34,651 nucleotides of DNA. Source: Thermotogota bacterium (GTDB lineage: Bacteria > Thermotogota > Thermotogae > Thermotogales > DSM-5069). Each line of letters starts with the position of its first letter. Position 1 is the first letter of the stretch. A program made the translations under genes and the position numbers. The notes below the pieces were generated by a model, which had not been told where the DNA came from, made no database searches, and worked only from the letters and a program-made list of their open reading frames with translations. Of this stretch, positions 24,588 through 31,783 are shown one piece after another. Location of the stretch: NCBI GenBank assembly GCA_029551145.1, contig JAKPGA010000033.1:1-34651 (forward strand), in the 5' to 3' direction.

Positions 24588-24819
24588 AAGCACTCTCCGT
24601 GATTCCTATTATCTTCTGCAGTCTTTCAACCAAGGAACTCAATGAACTGCGGTAACTTTCTACAAGAGTCTCAAGTTCTCTTTTTTCTTTGTCCAATCTC
24701 TCGATCTTGCTCAGAGCTTCGTTCATCTGACTCCAGAGCTGTTCGTTCTCTTCTTTCAATCTTGTATAATCTTTCAGAACCTTGTCCACGAGAACCTCAA
24801 GCTCGTTGAGTTTATCCAA
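24565..24819 (-). CDS. Coiled-coil protein, possible division factor
   Basis: An 84-residue, almost entirely helical and highly charged protein with heptads from start to end (LNELEVLVDKVLKDYTRLKE, NEALSKIERLDKEKRELE). Size, composition and position directly before zapA recall ZapB-like coiled-coil partners, but homology cannot be shown by eye. A GTG at 24828 is in frame. The TTG at 24819 is preferred because AGAGGTGAG is correctly spaced only from it, and because the promoter at 24842-24850 would leave no ribosome site before 24828. It is the first gene of the ten-gene operon. Confidence 0.75.
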   Translation of the reverse strand: MDKLNELEVLVDKVLKDYTRLKEENEQLWSQMNEALSKIERLDKEKRELETLVESYRSSLSSLVERLQKIIGITESAYEEKYHN

Positions 24820-24841
24820 CGCTCTCACCTCTTGGAAATAA

Positions 24842-24850
24842 AGTATATCA
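24842..24850 (-). promoter_or_regulatory. Extended -10 for the zapA-murI-lysS operon
   Basis: Minus-strand TGA-TATACT is an extended -10 with no clear -35. The start point near 24835 leaves a leader of only about 16 bases before the TTG at 24819. Confidence 0.5.
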
Positions 24851-24871
24851 CAAATGAATATTGTTTTTCGC

Positions 24872-24877
24872 TATACT
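24872..24877 (+). promoter_or_regulatory. Candidate -10 of hutH
   Basis: TATACT lies 34 bases before the hutH start with the GGAGG at 24899-24903 between them. No good -35 is visible, so this is tentative. Confidence 0.4.
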
Positions 24878-24910
24878 ATGAATGGTAAATAGATTTTTGG
24901 AGGCGATCGA

Positions 24911-26425
24911 GTGAAATTACTCGGCGAAGTTCTGACCATTGAAGATGTGATAAAGGTTGGAAGATATTTCGAGCAAGTTTCACTTTCGTCAACGTCAATC
25001 GAAAGGATGCACAAGAGCAGACAAATTGTCGAACAGATCATCGAGAATGAAAAAACCGTCTATGGGGTTAATACAGGTTTTGGTGCACTTGCGACCACAA
25101 GAATTCCAAAGAATGACTTGATCAATATTCAGCGCAATATTCTTTTGTCTCATGCATGTGGTGTAGGTGAACCTCTCAGTGAAGAAATAGTTCGCGCGAT
25201 GATGTTGATAAGAGCGAACTCACTTGCCCTTGGATTTTCTGGAGTCAGACCCGTTGTAGTTGAGAAGATCTGTGAGTTTCTCAACAAGAGAATCACCCCT
25301 TTTGTTCCTGCAAAAGGCTCCGTTGGCGCAAGTGGCGATCTATCACCGCTCGCTCACATGGCTCTGACGATGATCGGAGAAGGGTATGTGCTAAAGAATG
25401 GTGAAAAGGTTTCAACAGCCGAGATTCTGAGAGAAAAGAATGTACAGCCGATCGTTCTTGCGGAGAAAGAAGGACTGAGTCTTGTGAACGGTACACAGGC
25501 TATGTCGGCGATCCTTTGCGTTACGACCAATGACGCTTTGAATCTGCTTTATCTTGCGACTCAAGTTGCTTGCCTTTCGGCAGATGTACTTTTCGCTTCG
25601 CCTGATGCCTATGAAGATGTGGTGTGGCTCGCAAGGCCACATCAGGGTCAAAAAACTATCGCAAGACTCATGAAGAAGTTCTTTGAGGGCAGCAAAATAA
25701 GAGAATCTCACAGAAGTTGTCCCCGCGTACAGGATGCGTACTCACTGAGATGCATACCACAGGTCTATGGCGCCATTCTTGATACTGTGAAGTTCGTTAA
25801 GAACACAGTACAGACAGAGATCAATTCAGCGACCGATAATCCCCTGGTCTTTGGTGACCAAGTCATATCCCAGGGGAATTTCCACGGAGAACCTCTTGCA
25901 CTCGCTGCAGATTTTCTGTCGATAGCGTTAACTGATCTTGGAAACATGATTGAAAGGAGAATTGATAGACTTTTGAATCCCAAAGTGAACGAGGGTTTGC
26001 CGCCTTTTCTGACTCAAAGAGGTGGTCTCAACTCCGGTTATATGATATGGCAGTACACCGCAGCCGCGCTGTGCAACGAAAACAAAGTTCTGGCACATCC
26101 AGCTTCAGTGGATTCCATTCCGACGAGTGCCTATCAAGAGGATCATGTGAGTATGGGAATGAATGCCTGTCTCAAAACTCAAAGGATCTTGGAAAACATC
26201 ATCTCTCTCGTCTCGATTGAGCTGATGTGCGCAACAAAGGCTCTTGAATTTCGCAGGCCATTGAGGTCTTCAAGGGAAAATGAAACGTTGGCGGGCGAGA
26301 TAAGACCACTCTTAGAGAACAATCTCGATGATGCTTTTTTGAATGATCAATTCTTGAGGGTGCGTGCTTTTGTTGAAAAAAGAACAAAATCGATCACACA
26401 AGAGTGGTGGAATGAAAGTGTATGA
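24911..26425 (+). CDS. hutH: Histidine ammonia-lyase
   Basis: A 504-residue enzyme converting L-histidine to urocanate and ammonia. The MIO cofactor triad is A140-S141-G142 in KGSVGASGDLSPLAHM. Other active-site elements are Y51-G52 in YGVNTGFG, H81 in LLSHACGVGEPL, NGTQA, QDAYSLRCIPQVYG, NPLVF, GGLNSGYM and QEDHVSMG, all as in Pseudomonas HAL and not tyrosine or phenylalanine lyases. The GTG at 24911 follows GGAGG with 7-base spacing. No urocanase, imidazolonepropionase or hut regulator lies nearby; instead a nuclease-like gene overlaps its end by 14 bases. It is either the first step of a pathway encoded elsewhere or an isolated activity. Confidence 0.96.
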   Translation: MKLLGEVLTIEDVIKVGRYFEQVSLSSTSIERMHKSRQIVEQIIENEKTVYGVNTGFGALATTRIPKNDLINIQRNILLSHACGVGEPLSEEIVRAMMLIRANSLALGFSGVRPVVVEKICEFLNKRITPFVPAKGSVGASGDLSPLAHMALTMIGEGYVLKNGEKVSTAEILREKNVQPIVLAEKEGLSLVNGTQAMSAILCVTTNDALNLLYLATQVACLSADVLFASPDAYEDVVWLARPHQGQKTIARLMKKFFEGSKIRESHRSCPRVQDAYSLRCIPQVYGAILDTVKFVKNTVQTEINSATDNPLVFGDQVISQGNFHGEPLALAADFLSIALTDLGNMIERRIDRLLNPKVNEGLPPFLTQRGGLNSGYMIWQYTAAALCNENKVLAHPASVDSIPTSAYQEDHVSMGMNACLKTQRILENIISLVSIELMCATKALEFRRPLRSSRENETLAGEIRPLLENNLDDAFLNDQFLRVRAFVEKRTKSITQEWWNESV

Positions 26426-27653
26426 ACAAATCTGGTTTGAAGATATAGAGCAGTTTTTGATCTGTTCAAGAAGGTATTACATGGAACAAAAAGAACACAA
26501 GGAGAAACACGCTGTGATCTCTGAACAGGAAACAAGAGAAATGATGAAGCTTGGCTTTTCAGTGGAAAGACCCGTGGTGAGCACGGAGCTGTTTGGATTG
26601 AACCTTGTCTCCGGTCCACACGTGGTTGTTCCAGATGGCGATAAGTGGAAGATAATACTCAAAAAGAGTGCGAAAACTTTCAAGAACAAATATCTCATGG
26701 AAGCAGCTTTTCACGGCTACATCTTCTCGAGTGTGGGATTCATAATCTCGCAAGTGGTGATAGATTCACCGTATTTCACCAAGCAAGTCGATTGGAGAGA
26801 TGGCTTGAGCCGTTTGTTCGGCTTGATTGAAAATCTCGCGGAATTGAAGATGCATGATCTGCCTGATCCCAAACCTGTCTCACAATGCAAAACCTGCCCA
26901 CATGTTTTGGAGTGTACAGATGTATTGGTGAAGAAACAGGACCTGCTGGCAGTTCATGGTTTGAATGAAAAAACGAGAATAAAACTGATCGAAGAAGGCG
27001 TGAATAATCTTTCGACTATTGTTCAGAGTGAGAAACTGAATCAAATCAGTACAGAAAGCTTTGAGAAACTTAAGAAAAAGGCAATATCTCTTCTGCAAAA
27101 AAGAGAAATAGTTCTATCGGATTATCAAGAACTTGGCGATGGCGTTTTTCTCGATATTGAGTCTCATACCAACAAGGATTTTGACTACCTGTTTGGTATC
27201 CTTGTGGAAGATAAGTACACTCCATTTCTGTGTGAAAACGAAGAACAGGAGTACAAGACATTTACAGATGTTCTCAGCTTTCTTGATCAAACAAACGGCG
27301 CGATCTATCACTACTGCGCTTATGAACCTTCAAGATTCTCCAGCCTCTCAGAAAAATGGCCTGACCTGAAACCTATGGTTGCGAAGATCAGGAAGCGGTT
27401 CGTTGATATCTATCAAATTCTATCGAAACACGTTGCACTCCCACTTTTTACATACTCTCTCAAGAGCGTAGCTCGTCTATATGGTTTCAGCTGGCGAACA
27501 GATCTCGATGGCTTGAGAGCGAGCAGATACTTCCAGCTTTGGCTCAGCACACACGATGGATCGTATCTGAAAACTGTTTTGGATTACAACGAAGACGACA
27601 CGCGTGCCACGAAGTTAGTCTGGGAGAGACTGAATTCGCTCCGCAATAATTAA
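26412..27653 (+). CDS. Cas4/RecB-like plus RNase H-like (DEDD) nuclease protein
   Basis: A 413-residue protein resembling a short TM0106-type RecB-like nuclease. The N-terminal part (1-170) has the cysteine pattern of iron-sulfur Cas4/AddB domains: C18 in LICSRRYYM and C159, C162, C168 in QCKTCPHVLEC. The expected D...ExK catalytic residues are not seen (SGPHVVVPDG, WKIILKKSAK). A helix-hairpin-helix-like stretch (about 175-225) follows. The C-terminal 180 residues form an RNase H-like exonuclease with DIE at 248-250, FVDIYQIL at 330-337 and YNEDDTRAT at 392-400. The start is an ATG at 26412 inside the end of hutH; a longer frame upstream lacks a ribosome site. The C-terminal domain is probably an active 3'-5' exonuclease of DNA or RNA; the biological role is unknown. 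Confidence 0.82.
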   Translation: MKVYEQIWFEDIEQFLICSRRYYMEQKEHKEKHAVISEQETREMMKLGFSVERPVVSTELFGLNLVSGPHVVVPDGDKWKIILKKSAKTFKNKYLMEAAFHGYIFSSVGFIISQVVIDSPYFTKQVDWRDGLSRLFGLIENLAELKMHDLPDPKPVSQCKTCPHVLECTDVLVKKQDLLAVHGLNEKTRIKLIEEGVNNLSTIVQSEKLNQISTESFEKLKKKAISLLQKREIVLSDYQELGDGVFLDIESHTNKDFDYLFGILVEDKYTPFLCENEEQEYKTFTDVLSFLDQTNGAIYHYCAYEPSRFSSLSEKWPDLKPMVAKIRKRFVDIYQILSKHVALPLFTYSLKSVARLYGFSWRTDLDGLRASRYFQLWLSTHDGSYLKTVLDYNEDDTRATKLVWERLNSLRNN

Positions 27654-27696
27654 GTTACTCCATGTTAATGTATAAGTCACCTGCGTCCGTCATAAT

Positions 27697-27716
27697 TTGA
27701 CCGACCAGTCAGTAAA
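27697..27716. promoter_or_regulatory. TetR-type operator upstream of the radical SAM gene
   Basis: The core ACCGAC-CA-GTCAGT (27700-27713) is an inverted repeat with one mismatch in six, flanked by TT and AA that extend the symmetry. It resembles sites of TetR regulators of the ACCGAC...GTCGGT class. It lies just after a CATAAT at 27691-27696 and runs up to the ribosome site, so a bound protein would block transcription. The TetR gene is the second gene of the same unit, suggesting autoregulation. Confidence 0.6.
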
Positions 27717-27728
27717 GGAGGTATGATT

Positions 27729-29177
27729 ATGCCAGTGGTGGGAGGAATCAAAGGTGTAATTTATAGACAAGCGGGGAAGCTTGTCTCGTCGGTTCTTCAT
27801 CACACAGATGAAGACGGTTTGTACAGACTCTTTTCTACACTGAGTGCATTTACAAAGGAACCATCCAAGAGTGCTCTGAAGAAATTAGCGATCATGGCGA
27901 AGGAAAAACACCCGATGATAACAAGTTGGGTGAACGTCTTCAGAAGATCCAGCCCGAAGTGTGTGGAAAAGATAATAAACAACTTGATAATCAACGAATT
28001 TGCAATTGGAGAACCATTGAGGCAGCAGAAAATGCACGAGCACAAAGTCGTTTTGCCAAAACTTGGCGTGATAAGTCCCACTTACGCGTGCAATTTGAAC
28101 TGTGTTGGTTGTTACGCGGGTATGTACGGACGCAAATATGAACTGACCAAAGAAGAAGTTGAGAAAGTCATAAGAGATGCCAACGAACTTGGGATATACT
28201 TCTGGGTTATCACAGGTGGAGAGCCATTCTACTGGCCACATCTGATGGACATACTTGAAGAATTTGATGATAACTACTTCCTGATTTACACCAACGGTAC
28301 CTTGATAACCGATGAGGTTGCACAGAAACTCTCAAAGCTCGGGAACGCAACTACTGCCATATCTGTTGAAGGGTTTGAGCTTGACACTGATTGGCGACGT
28401 GGCAGAGGCGTCTTCAAATCGATCATGGAGACGTGGGAGAGACTCAGAAAATACGGCGTACCTTTTGGCGCGTCGATTACTGCGACCAGAATGAATCATG
28501 ACACGTTGATGAAGGACGAGTTCTGGAAATTCCTCGAAGAACAACAAGTAGTTTATGCTTGGGTCTTCCAGTACATGCCTGTCGGCATCAATGCCTCGAT
28601 GGATCTGGTCCCGACTCCTCAACAAAGATATGAGAGATTCTTCAAGACAGATGAAGTTAGACTTGGTGGAAAATTCGCATTCGTAGCTGATTTCTGGAAC
28701 CATGGTTTCCTAACTCATGGTTGTTTGGCCGCTGGTTCGAAATATTTCCACGTCAACGCCAAGGGCTATGTCGAACCCTGTGTTTTTCAACAGTTTGCAG
28801 TGGACAGCATCAGAGAAAAATCCATTTTGGAAATACTCAAATCACCATTCTTTGAATCCTACAAACGAATGGTGCCGTATTCGAACAACTTGTTCAGACC
28901 GTGCCCGATCATTGATAATCCAAAGGTCTATAGAGCGATGGTTAAACACTTCAACGCGATACCACAGCACGAGGGCTCTGAAAGGGTCGTCGAAGAACTG
29001 GCTCCAGAACTCGATAAATTGGCTGATGAATGGAAGACTTATGCCGATAAACTGTGGTACGAGAAAGGCTATGTCGATAGATATCCTGTGAACAGAGGCA
29101 TATACAACTACGAAACACGCATGAGAAGATATGCAAACAAAGAAGAAGCTCTTGCCGTCGATAAGAAATTGAAGTGA
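27729..29177 (+). CDS. Radical SAM protein with SPASM-like C-terminus
   Basis: A 482-residue radical SAM enzyme. After a 110-residue N-terminal region of unknown fold comes the cluster motif C121-x3-C125-x2-C128 in YACNLNCVGCYAG, then ITGGEPFYWP (the GGE motif) and YTNGTLITDEVA. The C-terminal GCLAAGSKYFHVNAKGYVEPC (C332, C351) and C392 look like a SPASM/twitch domain carrying an extra iron-sulfur site, typical of enzymes that modify peptides or tetrapyrroles. No precursor-peptide gene is adjacent. An ATG at 27723 is in frame but only one base after AAAGGAGG; the ATG at 27729 with 7-base spacing is the likely start. It is cotranscribed with a TetR regulator and preceded by a TetR-type operator. 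The reaction is unknown. Confidence 0.88.
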   Translation: MPVVGGIKGVIYRQAGKLVSSVLHHTDEDGLYRLFSTLSAFTKEPSKSALKKLAIMAKEKHPMITSWVNVFRRSSPKCVEKIINNLIINEFAIGEPLRQQKMHEHKVVLPKLGVISPTYACNLNCVGCYAGMYGRKYELTKEEVEKVIRDANELGIYFWVITGGEPFYWPHLMDILEEFDDNYFLIYTNGTLITDEVAQKLSKLGNATTAISVEGFELDTDWRRGRGVFKSIMETWERLRKYGVPFGASITATRMNHDTLMKDEFWKFLEEQQVVYAWVFQYMPVGINASMDLVPTPQQRYERFFKTDEVRLGGKFAFVADFWNHGFLTHGCLAAGSKYFHVNAKGYVEPCVFQQFAVDSIREKSILEILKSPFFESYKRMVPYSNNLFRPCPIIDNPKVYRAMVKHFNAIPQHEGSERVVEELAPELDKLADEWKTYADKLWYEKGYVDRYPVNRGIYNYETRMRRYANKEEALAVDKKLK

Positions 29178-29197
29178 GGGGGATATTCCCTCACTTC
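29171..29197 (+). other. Intercistronic hairpin at the radical SAM stop codon
   Basis: GAAGTGAGGG pairs perfectly over ten bases with CCCTCACTTC, with the seven-base loop GGATATT. The stop codon of the radical SAM gene (29175-29177) lies in the left arm. No U tract follows, so it is more likely an RNA-stability or processing element than a terminator. Confidence 0.75.
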
Positions 29198-29212
29198 CTT
29201 GCCAAGGCAAGG
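29197..29212 (+). promoter_or_regulatory. Hairpin covering the tetR ribosome site
   Basis: CCTTGCC and GGCAAGG are perfect complements two bases apart, so a six-base-pair stem with a four-base loop can form. The right arm contains the first half of the AAGGAG ribosome site of the TetR gene and could hold down its translation. Confidence 0.55.
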
Positions 29213-29221
29213 AGTGAAAGA

Positions 29222-29779
29222 ATGCCTGATACACGAGAAAGGATTCTTGAAGCTGCGAGAACCGCTTTTTCCGAAAAGGGCTTCGATGGTGTCAGTGTCG
29301 AAGAAATAGCGCAACGTGCAGGTGTGCGCAAAGCACTGATATACTACTACTTTCCCAGTAAGGAGATTCTTTTCGAGGAAATCTGGAATAACGCACTTGA
29401 GGAACTCGAGAGACACATCTTCAAAGAGATTGAGAACGAGAACTACTATGTGAAAAAGATCAAGCGGTTCTTGAAGGCTTATATAGATTTCGTCACGAGC
29501 AGAAAGGTCCTGTCGCGTGTTATAGAAAGAGAGAGACCTGCCGTACTCAACACCATTACAGACGATTCTGAAACAACTTGGTCCAGATTGAGAGAGCGCT
29601 ACGATACCTTTGTCGATAAAGTGGCAAAGCTCATCGAAGAAGGTAAAGAAAATCACATTGTGCATCCCGATGTTGACTCAATAGCCGCTGCGAAACTCAT
29701 TGCTCAAGTGATGAGTGGTTCATCCGCAACTGAAGCTATACAGACTCTGATCTTACGGGGCCTGATGAAAGAGAGTTGA
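29222..29779 (+). CDS. TetR/AcrR-family regulator
   Basis: A 185-residue repressor. Residues 1-50 form the TetR DNA-binding domain: RERILEAARTAFSEKGFDGVSVEEIAQRAGV and the recognition helix KALIYYYFPSKEILF. The remaining helices form a ligand-binding and dimer domain with no recognisable ligand signature. A longer frame opens at 29174, but the ATG at 29222 stands behind AAGGAGTGA and fits the family start. It lies 44 bases after the radical SAM gene and probably binds the operator at 27697-27716. Its stop codon overlaps the -35 of the tRNA-Ala promoter. Confidence 0.93.
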   Translation: MPDTRERILEAARTAFSEKGFDGVSVEEIAQRAGVRKALIYYYFPSKEILFEEIWNNALEELERHIFKEIENENYYVKKIKRFLKAYIDFVTSRKVLSRVIERERPAVLNTITDDSETTWSRLRERYDTFVDKVAKLIEEGKENHIVHPDVDSIAAAKLIAQVMSGSSATEAIQTLILRGLMKES

Positions 29780-29804
29780 AACTTTCAACTTCGAAGATTA
29801 TAAT
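29776..29804 (+). promoter_or_regulatory. Promoter of tRNA-Ala
   Basis: TTGAAA (29776-29781) and TATAAT (29799-29804) are 17 bases apart, close to consensus, with a start point about four bases before the tRNA. The -35 sits in a perfect 17-base dyad (29774-29790) and the -10 in a perfect 14-base palindrome (29794-29807). Confidence 0.85.
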
Positions 29805-29814
29805 CTTTTATGTT

Positions 29815-29890
29815 GGGGCCGTAGCTCAGCTGGGAGAGCGCTACCTTCGCAAGGTAGAAGCCGTGGGTTCGAATCCCATCGGCTCCACCA
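29815..29890 (+). tRNA. tRNA-Ala (anticodon CGC)
   Basis: The acceptor stem GGGGCCG/CGGCTCC contains the G3-U70 wobble pair that AlaRS recognises, followed by discriminator A and an encoded CCA. The anticodon stem CTACC/GGTAG encloses loop TTCGCAA with anticodon CGC, reading GCG. The D arm GCTC...GAGC and the T arm GTGGG-TTCGAAT-CCCAT are normal. Confidence 0.98.
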
Positions 29891-29918
29891 AAACGGAGCT
29901 GTCATGGCTCCGTTTTTT
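29890..29918 (+). terminator. Terminator after tRNA-Ala
   Basis: AAAACGGAGC pairs with GCTCCGTTTT around a seven-base loop and ends in a run of six T. It separates the tRNA from dnaB. How dnaB is transcribed is not clear, since only about 30 bases remain before its start. Confidence 0.85.
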
Positions 29919-29948
29919 GTGTTAAATTCTTCTTGGGAGTGATCAAGC

Positions 29949-31304
29949 GTGGCCCAGATGATCCCACCGAACAACCTGGAAGCTGAAGAAGCTGTACTGG
30001 GAAGCATTTTGATAGACCCAAGCGTTGTCAACGATGTGATGGAGATACTCAGAAACGGAGATTTCTATTCAAAGAAGCATCAAGCAATCTTCTCGGTGAT
30101 GGAGAGACTTTACGAGCGAGGAGACCCAATTGACATTCTGTCCGTTTGTGAGGAGTTAAAGAAAAACGGACAGATGAAGTTTGTTGGCAGTGATTTGGAT
30201 GTTGCAAAACTGGCGGAAGCTGTGCCAACTTCTGCGCATGTGATGCATTACGCAAAAATAGTCAGGGACAAATCGATTTTGCGAAGTCTCATAGAAGCAG
30301 GGAGAAATATCGTTGAATCTGCCTATGGAGAAAAAGAGGTCGATGAAATTCTGGACGGGGCAGAGAGGGTTGTTTTTGATATAGCAGAGTCGCGGACCAC
30401 CAAAACATACGAGCACATTGGCGCGATCATGCATCAGGTTTTTGAGAATCTCGAGGAACTCAGAACAAGAAACGCAAATGTACTGGAACCAGGAGCCGTC
30501 GTCAGTGGACTGGCTACTGGCTTGAAATCTCTCGATCGTCAGACAACGGGTTTTCACAAATCAGATCTTGTGATTGTTGCGGCTCGCCCTTCTGTTGGAA
30601 AAACTGCCTTTGCTTTGACGATAGCGAGGAATATGGCGGTCAAGTTCAACTATTCTGTGGGATTGTTCAGTTTGGAGATGTCAAAAGAACAACTCGCTCA
30701 AAGATTACTTTGCACCGAATCAAGAGTCGATCTTCACAAACTTCGAACCGGTTTTCTCACCAACGAAGAATGGGATAGACTCACTGTGGGTGCCTCGGTA
30801 CTCTACAAAGCCAATTTGATTGTTGACGATGAGCCATCGCTCGACCCAAGAACACTGCGTGCGAAGGCTCGAAGAATGAAAAGAGAATACAATGTCGATG
30901 CCATTTTTATCGACTATTTGCAATTGATGCATGTGCGGGGCGGGTTTTCTGAAAGCAGACAGCAAGAGATTTCGGAGATTTCAAGATCTTTGAAGCTCCT
31001 GTCCAGGGAACTGAATATAGTCGTTGTGGCACTTTCCCAACTTTCCCGCGCTGTTGAGGCTCGCGAAGACAAAAGGCCTCGACTGAGCGATCTGAGAGAG
31101 TCAGGCGCGATAGAACAGGACGCCGATACAGTTCTTTTCATATACAGAGATGAATACTACAAGAAGAGCGATCGAATTCACGAGCCACACGAAGCTGAAA
31201 TAATCATAGGGAAACAGAGAAACGGTCCAATTGGTACAGTAATTCTCATGTTTGAACCAAAAACGGCCTCTTTCTATGAAGTGGAACAGGTGGTAAGGGA
31301 ATGA
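29949..31304 (+). CDS. dnaB: Replicative DNA helicase DnaB
   Basis: A 451-residue hexameric helicase that unwinds DNA at the replication fork. The N-terminal domain opens PPNNLEAEEAVLGSILIDP, a linker follows, and the RecA-like domain starts near 185 with TGLKSLDRQTTGF. Walker A is AARPSVGKTAF (211-221), Walker B is AIFIDYLQLM, and the late motifs are ALSQLSRAVEAREDKRPRLS and DLRESGAIEQDADTVLFIYR. No intein interrupts it. The GTG at 29949 is preceded by GGGAGTGA; an ATG three codons later is possible. It overlaps ispF as ATGA. Confidence 0.97.
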   Translation: MAQMIPPNNLEAEEAVLGSILIDPSVVNDVMEILRNGDFYSKKHQAIFSVMERLYERGDPIDILSVCEELKKNGQMKFVGSDLDVAKLAEAVPTSAHVMHYAKIVRDKSILRSLIEAGRNIVESAYGEKEVDEILDGAERVVFDIAESRTTKTYEHIGAIMHQVFENLEELRTRNANVLEPGAVVSGLATGLKSLDRQTTGFHKSDLVIVAARPSVGKTAFALTIARNMAVKFNYSVGLFSLEMSKEQLAQRLLCTESRVDLHKLRTGFLTNEEWDRLTVGASVLYKANLIVDDEPSLDPRTLRAKARRMKREYNVDAIFIDYLQLMHVRGGFSESRQQEISEISRSLKLLSRELNIVVVALSQLSRAVEAREDKRPRLSDLRESGAIEQDADTVLFIYRDEYYKKSDRIHEPHEAEIIIGKQRNGPIGTVILMFEPKTASFYEVEQVVRE

Positions 31305-31783
31305 ATCTGAGAGTTGGACTTGGAACCGACAGACATCCCTTCAAAGAAGGAAGAAGATTCATTCTGGGTGGTGTCCAGATAGATTTTCCCCTTGGCCTTG
31401 ATGGTCATTCAGATGCCGATGTTCTGTGCCACGCGCTAATAGATTCACTACTCGGCGCATCTTCACTGCAGGATATAGGAACACATTTTCCACAGACAGA
31501 TGAATGGAAAGACGCCTCAAGCTTGCAGATGCTTGGCAAGATTGTGCAGTTGTTGTCAGACAAAAACTGGAAGATCATCAACGTTGACGCAACGGTGATT
31601 TGTGGTGCCGTAAAACTCTCAGACTACAGAGACCAAATGATAACCAATCTCTCGGAAATCTTGCAGATACCAAAAGATTGTGTCTCGATAAAATTCAAAA
31701 GCTCAAACCAACTCGGATTCGAATCAAAGGAAGGTGTTTCGGCTTTTGTCGTGTGTCTAATTCTACGGGACTCTGCCAGTTGA
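31301..31783 (+). CDS. ispF: 2-C-methyl-D-erythritol 2,4-cyclodiphosphate synthase
   Basis: A 160-residue enzyme of the MEP isoprenoid pathway that forms the cyclodiphosphate with release of CMP. Metal ligands D10 and H12 (GLGTDRH) and H44 (LCHALIDSLLGASS) are present, as are GHSDADVL and the DIGTHFPQTDEWKDASS segment. The C-terminal KSSNQLGFESKEGVSAF is a family signature. The start ATG overlaps dnaB, and the last 21 bases overlap the end of the secreted protein gene on the opposite strand. Confidence 0.96.
   Translation: MNLRVGLGTDRHPFKEGRRFILGGVQIDFPLGLDGHSDADVLCHALIDSLLGASSLQDIGTHFPQTDEWKDASSLQMLGKIVQLLSDKNWKIINVDATVICGAVKLSDYRDQMITNLSEILQIPKDCVSIKFKSSNQLGFESKEGVSAFVVCLILRDSAS

Noticed and set aside
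27654-27728. Hidden RiPP precursor gene for the radical SAM enzyme
   Set aside because: Neither this gap nor 29178-29221 holds a plausible small frame with a ribosome site.
27723-27728. ATG at 27723 as the radical SAM start
   Set aside because: It is one base after the AAAGGAGG core; the next ATG at 27729 is correctly spaced.
29171-29197. Rho-independent terminator between the radical SAM gene and tetR
   Set aside because: The stem is strong, but the bases after it (CTTGCCAAGG) contain no U run.
28842-29665. Minus-strand open frames opposite the radical SAM and tetR genes
   Set aside because: No ribosome sites and no family features; both genes on the plus strand are clear.
30500-31304. 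Intein in DnaB, a common site
   Set aside because: Walker A, Walker B and late motifs run continuously with normal spacing; length is normal.
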